Below, in pieces: positions 25,057 to 35,590 of a stretch of 64,000 bases of DNA. The stretch is from Kudoa neothunni (taxonomy: Eukaryota > Cnidaria): assembly GCA_964304625.1 (NCBI GenBank), contig OZ199840.1, forward strand, positions 186,001-250,000, written 5' to 3'. The position numbers and the translations under genes were made by a program. The notes below the pieces were generated by a model, which searched no databases, was not told where the DNA came from, and saw only the letters and a program-made list of their open reading frames with translations. Position 1 is the first letter of the stretch. Every line of letters begins with the position of its first letter.

Positions 25057-25816
25057 TTAAATTCGTTCGTAAAAATAGTCACACCCTGCTTAACACATTT
25101 TAATCTTGTTTGACGCAAACCGATCATTTAGGCTTCCCAACAAATTTTAGATAATCATTCTTCGCATCTATTTCGAAAATTTTCATAATTTTATTAAAGT
25201 CGGTAAAGACTAAAGGAAAGATTCAATATATTTCTTCTTTATTATTTCATAAATAAATGTCGGCGGATTAATTAAATGTCGGCGGATTAATTCTTTTAAA
25301 ACCTACCGCCACCGATAAAACTCCGCATGCCTTCGTAAGCTTATAATTTTACTTTTTAACAGCTTTGAATATCATTAAAAATAAAAAATAAATAATTTGC
25401 AAGTAAAATATTCTCTTAAATAGATTGTTAGTTAACCTCAAATCATAAAATAATATAATAATAATAAATTTTCGCCACTTAAAATAAAGAGTATATTTAT
25501 ACAAAATAAGTTATTGTATTTAATATTAAGTAATTTGATTTATTATAGTAACTAATAACCTAATGCAATGTACGTTAAATAAGTCGCGCATTCATCAATC
25601 CATTAGAGGCGGATTAGAGGTGTCGTCCGGGAAAACTAATCTCGAACGCATTAAAATAAACTTGGAGCCAGCGATTTATTGTCCTTTTTAAAATGAGCCA
25701 TATTAATTTATTAAATTGTGTAACAATTGGGTAACTTTTGAAAAATACAATAGTTCGGCAGATTTTATGCTCCGCGCAAATACCAACAAAATACTCTCTT
25801 TATTAGTCGGACTGCA
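25057..25816. other. Spacer upstream of the CARM1-like gene
   Basis: No gene recognised. A slightly GC-richer patch at 25585-25670 may belong to a 5' untranslated region or upstream exon of the following gene. I could not define it. Confidence 0.4.
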
Positions 25817-28105
25817 ATGAATGAGTGTTCCTACAAATTGACTAATTTTGAAGTGACCTCTAATGGAGTTGATTTGCCGGGAGCTACTAAAGCTATTGAT
25901 TGTTTTGTGACATTACAGTTAACCAATAATGACGCTCTCGTAGGCATCAAATTAGATGATTCAGCTGATCGAAGTAGAAATTTTGATTTTTGATCGTTCA
26001 AATTAATCTCCCATCTAGTTTACAAGTTGGGTCATAAAGAAATTCAATTTGTTCGCAACCACGAAAATCATTTACAAATTTCTACCAATTCTAATGTATT
26101 TAATTTTTGGTTCGAATCAGCTGAACAGAAATATGAGTTTGCCGAGCAATTGGAGTATTTGAAAGGATCGAATTTATCTCAGTTAAAAAAGAAATAATGT
26201 AAAATCCTCCATTTCAGCGTTTGACAAACGAACTGAAAAAGAAGCAGCCAAGATCTACTTTGACGTGAGTTGTAGTTGGATGTCAACATTTAACTAATAA
26301 CCACTCATCGAATGTAGTTTTATGCCCAACTCTCTCAACAACAGAATATGTTACAGGTAAGTTTGGTCTCGATTTCAACTCATAAGACTAACTCATGGCT
26401 CTGTTGAGCTAATACCATAATTCGTGGTTTTAGGATAGTATACGAACACACACCTACTTTGAAGCAATCATGCAAAATTCCATAGATTACAAAGACAAAG
26501 TGGTTTTAGATGTTGGAGCCGGTTCTGGTAAGCGTTTCTATTTCCATTTCTGTTTTAGTTGTGTACTGGTACTGACTCACAACTAATAACATCTTAGGAA
26601 TTCTTTCATTTTTTGCCGCCCAAGCAGGAGCTAAAAAAGTCTATGCTATAGAAGCTAGTGACGTCTCATTTTATACAAAAGTATTAATGCTTTCTCGACA
26701 ATGAACCACGTGTAAAAATTTTTATTATCGCCTAGAAATTAATCCAACATAACGATCAATATTCCAATGTCATTGAGCTTATAAAAGGCATGGTGGAAGA
26801 AGTAATAACTCGATTTTTATGCGTAAACACATCACCACGTCGATTCCATTGTATATTGTAGATACAATTGCCTGAATTGGTCGACACGATTATATCAGAA
26901 CCTATTGGATATTTGCTGTTGAACGAACGAATGCTTGAATCATTCGTTCATGCGAAAAAGTTTTTAAAACCAGGAGGTATTAAGATGGGAGTGTCTATAG
27001 GCCCTTACAATTTTAATCCTTTACGTATAATATTAATTATTGTTAATTGTCTTTGACCTTGAGAGTCAATTTATCTATGAAAAAATAAGTTGAGGAATCT
27101 GGGTGAACCAAATAATGTTTATTACTATAAAGTATGAGCTATTAATGTTAAAATTGGACTCCGCACATACGCGTAACTTCTTCAGGATTAAATTTCTATG
27201 GGGCAAATAAACACAACCACTAAAATATGACTTGAAAGGTTGCATATTATGTGAGTATATTTTTTGGATTAGGAAAAATATTTCCTTCATATTCTATCCT
27301 ATACTTCGTGCCATTTACCAATGAATATCTCTATTCGTACATTAGTAGTAGATGCTCTTTTTGGTCAAATACCTCCTTTTATGGAATCGACTTATCAGTG
27401 CTTGGCGAAGATGCTCACAATGAGATCTTATCTCAACCTATTATTGTAGGGTGATATTTAAGGCAACTCATTTAATAATGTGCAATGTAGGATTGTGTTG
27501 ATATTAAATCGATTCAGTCGGTTCCTGGTGAATATCATTTCGACTTCACTGTTCTAAACGAGAGCGATTTTTCTCGGTATGGTTTATATCGTTAGTGGAA
27601 TGAGTTTGATGGAAAATTAACCATCTGTATTCCATTTTAGATTTGAAATACCATTTTCCTTTATCTGTGGTAATAGTGGTCTCACACATGGATTTGCTTT
27701 TTGGTTTGACGTTGGATTTGCCGGATCGAAGTTTTTTTGCTTTACAACCCCATTATCTAAGTTATATTTTAGAAAAGAGATCTGGCTTTCAACCGCTCCC
27801 AACCAACCTACCACTCATTGGTATCAGGTGAGTGTTGGATGTTTATTAACGATCTTTCTGATATCTACTTGTGTCTCTAGGTCAAATGTCTTTTCAACAA
27901 ACCCATCAATTTTCAAATAGGCGACGTGTTAGTTGGGCAAATGATAATGATTCCAAACAAAAAGCAAAGTTATTTTATTGAAATAGAAGCATTTGTTGAG
28001 TCGAATCCTACGCTTGTTGCCAAAGCATATATTGATTTAAAGAATCCCATTGTTCTAGCAGGCTTTACTATGCCCCAAACCCTCTGTCATGTATTGCCCT
28101 TCTAG
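25817..28105 (+). CDS. CARM1: CARM1/PRMT4-like protein arginine methyltransferase
   Basis: Type I arginine methyltransferase, which transfers methyl from S-adenosylmethionine to arginines of histone H3 and other nuclear proteins. Thirteen exons: 25817-25973, 26019-26198, 26218-26264, 26318-26356, 26434-26527, 26598-26680, 26736-26801, 26862-26976, 27273-27445, 27491-27576, 27641-27730, 27773-27827, 27881-28105. Introns are 42-77 nt except 296 nt for intron 8. Domains: an N-terminal PH-like region as in animal CARM1; then [17 protein letters not shown]; motif [19 protein letters not shown] (human has GCGSG); acidic YAIEAS; the double-E loop [16 protein letters not shown]; and the THW loop THWYQ. 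The protein stops shortly after the catalytic fold at CHVLPF, lacking the long C-terminal activation region of vertebrates. The exon 2/3 junction is unresolved: an in-frame TAA at 26195-26197 precedes what would be a 19-nt intron. Later junctions keep frame throughout. Confidence 0.85.
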
Positions 28106-28286
28106 CCAGCTTCAATTTAGCAGCGTGGATCAATAAGGAACGTTTTATTGTTACTGAATTTAATTTTCTTGATATAGCCTATAGAAATATTTTTTCCAGT
28201 CATCTTTTTTTTCGTAACCGATTATCTTGCATGATTTAAAGTGATTTAAAGGAGCGTTGTAACGTGCGTGGTTTTAATCGATGCTT

Positions 28287-28770
28287 GTGTTGCCGAGGAC
28301 AGATAGAGCACATCTGTGTGACACTCGGGCCCAGAACCATGAGATAATGGGTTCGAATCCGCCGATGATCCGACTACTGTTTCCGTGTCGGTGGGTCTCT
28401 ATCCCATATTTGGGAGCTGTGGTTACAATGTACGCTCGCTGTGGAGTGAGGTGCATTAGCAGCCAAATTCGCGTGAAATGGGGTGAGCGTAAGTAAGAGT
28501 TGGAATCTCCGAGACACATTGAAACATCGAAAGGAAAGTAATTTGTAGGCCTCACAGAGCCAACGTCCTTAAAGGGATAGGGTTTGGGTGGCGGTCGCCC
28601 CAAGCCGAGGATGATTAGCGGGTTAAAGTCACACACTACCGCATAAGGATAAGGGCGGGGTTTCATGTTATGTCCTGCGGTGCCTAAAGCATTAATGGAA
28701 GAAGCCTGACCAACCAAAATTCCACAACCTAATAAGTTGCGCCGGGGGTTTTACCTTGTAAAAAATGGTT
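28287..28770 (+). mobile_element. tRNA-derived SINE-like sequence
   Basis: GC-richer than all surrounding DNA. The head contains ATAGAGCAC, resembling the end of a tRNA D-arm, and a perfect box B, GGTTCGAATCC, at 28352-28362, at tRNA-like spacing. A body of about 400 bp without a plausible protein follows. The acceptor stem is not clear, so this is a SINE head rather than a functional tRNA gene. A (TA)n tract begins about 20 bp beyond the end. Confidence 0.5.
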
Positions 28771-28791
28771 TTCGTCGTGAACAAAATGATT

Positions 28792-28817
<26 letters not shown>
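28792..28817. repeat. (TA)n microsatellite
   Basis: Thirteen uninterrupted TA units directly after the SINE-like sequence. Confidence 0.9.
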
Positions 28818-28822
<5 letters not shown>

Positions 28823-28984
28823 ATAAAAACTAATCTTATTTGGCATGAATTATCATATTTATGTCTCTAATTTTTGGTGAAATAGTTTTTAGCAGATTGA
28901 ACAAGTTTAAGGTGTATTTCGGCTGGGGCAAGTTAGTGATCCCAGTTGGTCACCCGCGTTCTGTTATCGTAGTTAGAACAGTAA

Positions 28985-29224
28985 GGGTTAATAAATAATT
29001 GGGATCACAAAAAACAAATTCAAATTTAATATATAATGGAGAAAAATCTATTGAACTCACATAATTAATAAAAACATTGGAGATCATATTTTCTCTCTAA
29101 AGTCGCAAGCGAAATTCAAAAAACAATAAATTCAACCAATGATTCAAAATATAAAATAATGCTACGTGATCGAAAAATTTCTATCATAAATATTACCTAT
29201 AAACTATAGTTAACAAAAATTAAT
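28985..29224 (-). other. 3' flank of family copy 3
   Basis: Non-coding; resembles about 340-569 and 46960-47160, the downstream flanks of copies 1 and 4. It marks the right-hand boundary of the duplicated unit. Confidence 0.55.
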
Positions 29225-32200
29225 TTAATCTCTTTTCTTCTTCAATACCACGATGCCAACTATTGCAATAACCATAACCACAGCAACGCATGCAATAATA
29301 ATTCTAAAATCAGTTAATTCAAATATCAGCATTTAAAAATGTTTACATTAGTTTGGTTTTATTCCTAAAAAATATTAAATTTGATAAAAGCATATTATTA
29401 AGCTCACCCTGAACTACTCTTTGCTCCTACGATATATAACATTAAATTACACTGTGAACAAATAATATACCTTGTTGTATGTCAGCACCGCCAAAAATTG
29501 TATCATCTTCAACACTGTAAACAGTCAAATAATAATCATTTCCATCAGGTAAATTATTTATTTTGAATTCTTTACAGGTCACAAAGGCAGCACATCTGTC
29601 TACGTTTTTTCTCATGCAAGATTTTACCACCGCATTAGACTTGACACTACTGTTACGTAACTCCCATCTGCATTTTGATTTATCGTTCATACTGGATGGA
29701 ACTGTGGTGGTTACAATGAAACTGTCCCCATCACGTGTAATGACGACTGATATCAATTTTGAGGAGTCAGTTGGGTTTAATTGTGGTGCAGCTAATACAA
29801 GTTTCGTTTAAAAAATTCTTAATAGAGACATTAATTGTAATACTTGATTCTATAATATGCTCTTTTTGTGAAGATTTTCCAATAGCTGTGACTAAAATTT
29901 TGTATGTATTTGCTGCTTCATACTCGGGAAATGTTATGGAACTGCAAAGGGGGTTTGAAGAACATGTGTTTGCGCTGTTCGCGACATCAGCAAGCTGTGT
30001 ATCTGAAGTATCCGGAACTGAAGATTTCGCTATTGTCATTGGGCCACCATCTGCTACCATTGGCACAGCAATTCTAGCTATGTTGAGATCTGCGGAACTT
30101 AAACTAGGAGGGGCAGCTAAAGGGGGTGCTGGTGCTACTGGGGCGGTAACAGGTGTCGTTACTTTCGGCACCACAGGACATGTGTAATAGTCTGTGTAAT
30201 CGTTACCAGTCTTCTTTTGTACGACATAACTGCAAGTTGCAGTTGGATCCACGGAATTTAATCGTGCCTTCAATGACAAACCATCCAATGTGATCTTATG
30301 TGTTATCGTTAATGTTGTTAATGCTATTAAGAATTTAAAGAGTAAATTATAATTTCAATAACCTGTTTGTATATTTGTGTAATCTTTTATGTCGTAATCC
30401 TTATGTGCAATCACCCTGATATCATAAGGTTTGTTTGGCTCGAGGTCTTCTATCGTAACTTGTTCACTGCAAATTCCTCTACATGGGGTGTTGCCATTGC
30501 ATTTCGCGTGGAAAAAGCTATCTAATCCGGTTGGACTTATTAAATACTCACATGTAGGTTCATCTTTCTTTTGATCATTTGTAGCTGCGGTAGTAGCTAT
30601 AGCTGTAAGAGAGACTGTCGTGTCTGTCTTTGTTGATGCGGTAGCTGAAAATGATTTGCTTGCTTCTTTTTCTTTATAATTCATTATTTTTTAATATAAG
30701 TATGATGATTTACTTGTTCTTATGAATATATTTTCTTTATAATTCGTTGAAACACCATTTACTTCTAATGTGATCTCAATCATGTACGCTTTTCCCGGTG
30801 TAAGTCTTTGAATCACCAATTTTGTTGTGCAATCAGTTTTGCAACTGCCACTTTCTGTACTGGTATTATCGCATGTTGTTGTTGTTAAGGTGTCTGGTTT
30901 GATTTTGTCTGCTAAATAATGTTTAAGAGTACATTTATTAATTATTGGATCAGTTGTTCTTTTAAACAGGACAATATCAAACGACACTCCCTCATGTGTG
31001 TATTCTGACAGGAATCCTGAAGTTGGTTCAGTAATTGCTAAATAAAATAAGAAAAAAATGCATATTAATATAAGGGTTACCAATTTTAGTTTGCTCGTAA
31101 CCTATCAAATTACCACTAGCAGGTTTTATGTCGTGATGCCTTGTTTGGATTAAAATTTTATAAATCTTTTTATCCGTGATACCATTAAGTTCGACGTACT
31201 TACATGGGGGCGTAACAATCTTTACCGGCACCACCACAAACGGACGTATATGATTGATCAGTTGCTGTATTCAAACCATCTTTTAGACGGAACAAACATA
31301 TTTCAGATGATAGGGAATTGGTAAACTTAACTCCGACTTTTCCTTCGGTTTTTTCTACAATATAAAACTGAGGCTCATACATGGCTATTTTTTCCTTCAT
31401 ATATTGATTGGGCATATTGTAAAAGAAACCGGGATATTTTTCGCACCTCACCTCGTAATGCGGTAACAATAAATCAAAGTCAATTGCATTTGCTGTATTA
31501 TAATTAACACAGTCTTCCCCCTTGGTACCATCTGCATATTTAATATCCTTATAATAAATAGGACAATCTACTGGTGCACATGTTTTTGCTGCCAATTTCA
31601 GTTTATTTGCATCGGCAGTACCTGTAACCATAGACACGCTAATTAGTGGACTAGCCAATAATGCTAAATTAAATTTCTTTCTATGATAAGTTAAATTTAT
31701 TTACGTATTGAATATCCGAACACTTTTGATCCAGCTCCACTAACTGCATTTTGAACATTAGCTGTTTCAATGTCAACATAAACATGTATGTATTTGGTTC
31801 TCGGTGACATCTTTTTGTAATCAAAGGTATTCGTATCAGTTTCACAGTCGACGACACATTTATTATTTTCAGCATCACTAACCTTAGCATTGCAGTTGTC
31901 GATGTTGGTAAACGCAGCTGGTGTCGTATTCGCAGCATTCGCTGCAATTTCTACTTCGTTTGATCGCCTTATAAGGCATTTTTTGCCAGCTCCATATTCA
32001 GAGCCTTCAAGTTTGATTTTAATTTCGTATGTGCTATCAGATGCTTTTTTAACAATCTGATATTTCAGAGTTTTATTTGGCGCTTCAGCTGCAGGAACAG
32101 CCGCAACTGCACCTGGAGGACTTGATATTACAACAGTATTTGCTATACCTGATATTAAAACACCTAAACTTACATTGGTATTAAAATTAACTCAGGAAGA

Positions 32201-32237
32201 TACCTAAAACAAGGTAGAGAAATCCAGCTATTTTCAT
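29225..32237 (-). CDS. FN3-like type I membrane protein family, copy 3 (one frame error)
   Basis: Same ten-exon plan as copy 2, start ATG at 32237 (MKIAGFLYLVLG...), stop at 29225 after the KKKRD tail. Exons 2, 4, 5, 6 and 7 are open with all splice sites kept; exon 4 begins ITEPTSGFLSEYTHEG. Exon 3 has five G at 31206-31210 where copies 4 and 5 have four, shifting the frame after CYAP. One homopolymer difference could be a real null change or a sequencing error. Exons 2-4 diverge clearly from copies 1 and 2, whereas exons 5-10 are nearly identical to them. Confidence 0.75.
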
Positions 32238-32437
32238 GGTTGACAATTAAATGAGCTACCAATTGATGGTTCGGAATACAATTGACCCGAATTCCACTCA
32301 TCTGTGGATATAATAATTCATTCATTGTCAGATAGCAAAACTTATGCTAGACAATAATTATTCAAGTTATTAAAAAATTTATCTAAACCAATTTTTTACC
32401 ATCTAGCTCAAATCGGTGTGGTAGATTAATTACGACT
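32238..32437 (-). promoter_or_regulatory. Conserved 5' flank of copy 3, cut by a piggyBac MITE
   Basis: The block matches the flanks of copies 1, 2 and 4 up to TACGACTTTAA. There the MITE PB-4 enters at a TTAA that is empty in the sister copies, so distal upstream sequence has been displaced by 1.7 kb. Confidence 0.45.
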
Positions 32438-32441
32438 TTAA

Positions 32442-34161
32442 CCCTCGAAGGACCGACCGTGCTGAAAAAACTTACGAGTGTAACAATGGGAATACCTCAG
32501 GTATCCCAGGTATTTTCTATGATAGCGATTGTATTCCCTCTTAATCTTTTTTAATCACAAAGAGTAAATTTATGGCTATTAAAAAAGTACTTGAATAATT
32601 AGACTAATAAGTGAATCAATTTAAAATTTCTAGAACATTTCAATAAGCGTTACCTATATTATCTCTTACAATCCATCTTATTGTTAAATAATAAGATAGA
32701 ACCACCTAATCAAATCCGTTTCTATCGGTAGGAAATAAAATTAATGCTTATTAGTTCTTTTTTCACAAATAATAGGACAACCCTAACGAACCGCATGATT
32801 TACGCATACGGTTGACCTCGGTAATCTATACGTTGATTGGTAGATTATATTTGATCTAATTCACTGAACGGAATAAAAATGTTATGGTCCAAGTTTTGAT
32901 TAATGTTTATTTTAGGGGTTTCTTGTTAAGCTATATTTTCCCAAAATTAGTTAATTCTTTCCTCTATGAAATTAATTTCGCGCCACCCTAATTAATCCTC
33001 CCGGGACCATGCGGGGTCTTTCGAGATCCCATTTTCTTAAATCTGTGTTTTTACTTATCAAAATTCTAAATTCTAACTTATAGGTTCGTGTAATCTCCTA
33101 TAATTATGTCGATTTTGTTTATATTATCTTTTGTAAAAAAGAGACGACATATATTCTGGTAAAAATATGTTCAATGTGTCGTCGGTTTATTAACACGCCT
33201 TAAAAATCATGTCTTAAGCGAATTATCAAATTTTATCTTATTATATAGAAATAGAGTAATTATAATGATAGGAGTGAACACAAAAATACAAGGAGAACTT
33301 TTCGGTTTTGATTTCCCTCATGTTGTATAATAGAATTCCGATGATGTCAAAGGATAATTTTAGGGATTCACATTAATAATTACCAAAACGTGTTAATTCT
33401 CAATAATTAAGGGTGGTATCATATTTTTGATATGTTTTTATAACATTCATTAATGATCATAATTTATTAAAATATGACGCTTCAATTCGTCCTAAAACGC
33501 CCATATATATTTCCATTCTATATTCAATATTATCATAATGGATTAAATTATGCAATTTCGATTCATCTTAAAATATTTGATTAGTGTGGCGCAAAAGTAA
33601 TTGAATGAAGAAAAGAATGTACTAATTTTGAGAAAATAGGCTAAAATGCAGTTTAGCCGAGAAAATATAACAATAAAAAACCCGCAAAATAAACATTAAT
33701 TAAAACTTGAACCATAGCGTACATTTTTATTCCGTTCAGTGAATTAGATCAAATATTATCCACCAATCAACGTAGAAATTACCGAGGCCAACCGTGTGTG
33801 TAACCCTGTGGATGCATTGCCGTTTGTGTTATTATTCGCGAAAAGAATAACTAGGAAGCATTTATTTTATCTTCTGCCGATCGAAAATAATTTGATGTAT
33901 TCGCATCTATCTCATAACTTAGAAATTAGATAGATTGTAAGAGATTATGTTGGTAATGCTTATTGAAATGTTCTTGAAATTTCCTATTGATTCATTTATT
34001 AATTTGATTATTCGGATATCATTTTGAATATTCATAAATATACTATTTGTAGATTTAAAAAATAAAGAGAAAATACAATCGCTATCATAGAAAACTTATG
34101 GAATACCTGAGATACCCCCATGGTTACTCACGTAAGTTTTTTGAGTACGGTCCTTCGAGGG
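32442..34161. mobile_element. piggyBac MITE PB-4 with long inverted repeats
   Basis: TTAA flanks at 32438-32441 and 34162-34165. The ends are perfectly matched for 14 bases (CCCTCGAAGGACCG) and continue as inverted repeats of several hundred bases. For example the tracts around 32800-32890 and 33715-33805 both hold TTCCGTTCAGTGAATTAGAT or its complement. There is no coding sequence in 1,720 bp. Copies 1 and 2 keep the uninterrupted target as GACATTTTAAGG and GACTTTTTAAGG. Confidence 0.85.
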
Positions 34162-34165
34162 TTAA

Positions 34166-34814
34166 TGGATGTAGTAGGAATATAAAGCAAAAAATATCAA
34201 AAAGAGTGAATGTTTCACTGTCACTTATCTTAAATAGGGGTTAACTTCCATCAGTTTTAATTGGTAAATTTCAAAATCCTGGGTGTTTTGACTGATTTAA
34301 ACTTCTGCCGCATGAGTATTATTCAAAAAAACACAAGGATGATGTGTAGTAGATTTATAAACATAATTAGAAAGTTGGATCAAAGAATGATAGATGAGAG
34401 CAGAAAAGTTTTAATTTTGTTGGATTAATATCCTCTTCATCCCAAAAAATATTGATTTTTTTCAAATATCGAAATTATTTCCTGCAAAAAAAAAACAACT
34501 GATGTTCTATCAACCTTAATTAAAGCATCATCAAATGCATTAAAAGTAAGGCAGGAATACACTGGCCAAACACACGGTTTTATGTGATGCTTTTATCACC
34601 GAAAAATAAACATTACCAGATTCAACCATGCCAATAACAAAACTTTGGGAGAGAATTACGCCAAAAACAATTCACAAAGAAATATTTTATGTATACATAA
34701 TTAATCTTTTTAAATGAATTCGAAGTTTACGAAAATATATTTGACGATGATAACGCTGCAACGTGTGAGAATCGAAATAATGACAGACTTTTTTATAATG
34801 GGTTTTTTATAATA
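34166..34814. other. AT-rich spacer
   Basis: No gene recognised. It may include eroded parts of the Mutator-like element whose transposase fragment begins at 35051. Confidence 0.4.
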
Positions 34815-34844
34815 AATATTGACAAACGAAGGTTTGTCAATATT
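34815..34844. repeat. Perfect 13-bp inverted repeat with 4-nt loop
   Basis: AATATTGACAAAC, loop GAAG, GTTTGTCAATATT. It would form a stable hairpin in RNA or single-stranded DNA. No U tract or gene end adjoins it, so I do not call a terminator. Confidence 0.7.
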
Positions 34845-35050
34845 GAAGGTGTCAAAAACGAGGATGTAGAGATAGGCTAAGAACATTTCCGGCAAAACAG
34901 ATAGAGAGGTTGGATACGTTAGGTTTTCATAATCAATTAGTATCCGAGGAAGAAAGAAACAAGCAATTTTTCAAGGATAAAATCAATGTCGTGACCGATT
35001 ATTTAGTTATTTATTTATCTACTGCGTATGCAATAGGCGGAATTTAAAAC

Positions 35051-35590
35051 TTGTTCAATTGGTGTTTCTCTCAGCAGCAAATTATAGTTAAAACCAAACT
35101 AATAACTACAATCAAGCATATCGCAGAAAATACCGTATATCCAATCAATAAAGTATATGATATTGCAACTAATCAAGAAGATTTCCAAAAATTGCTAAAT
35201 ATTCCCAAAAAGTCCGTTTATCAAGTGATTGGGGATATAAGAAAACGAAAGAGCATTGATTTAAATCCTGAGAAAAATCTTTGCGGATCGATAATGACCT
35301 TAAGAAACATAAATTTTTGTATATACGATTCTGGATCTGAGGGTAGTAATAGAATTATTATTTTTGCAACAGAAGAAAATCTTTCGCACTTAAAACATTC
35401 CAAATTCTGGGTTTGCGACGGAACGTTCAAGGTTGTTCCGAAAACGTTCTTCCAAATGTACACAATTCATGGTCGCGTTTTTAACAAACTTTCTTACCTA
35501 TTACATACAAAACCCCTTATCTTTGACAAATTCGTTATCGCATGCGCCTTTAGCCACCCATGGGTTTATATTACGGGTTTTTTACTTTAG
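35051..35590 (+). pseudogene. Mutator-like (MULE) transposase fragment
   Basis: One open stretch of 179 codons. It contains the family pattern IIIFATEENLSHLK followed by FWVCDGTFKVVPKTFFQMYT, the start of the MULE domain with its first catalytic aspartate, then IHGR. The upstream part (CFSQQQIIVKTKLITTIKH...) fits the region before the MULE domain. It ends after about 60 residues of the domain, far short of a complete transposase, and no inverted repeats or 9-bp duplication were found. Confidence 0.75.

Noticed and set aside
28274-28717. Minus-strand 147-codon open frame
   Set aside because: It covers the tRNA-derived SINE-like sequence. Its translation is Arg/Pro-rich without family features, so the frame is open because the region is GC-rich.
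34815-34844. Hairpin as a transcription terminator or small RNA precursor
   Set aside because: There is no adjoining gene end or U tract, and the arms are too short for a typical microRNA precursor. It may be part of a decayed transposon.
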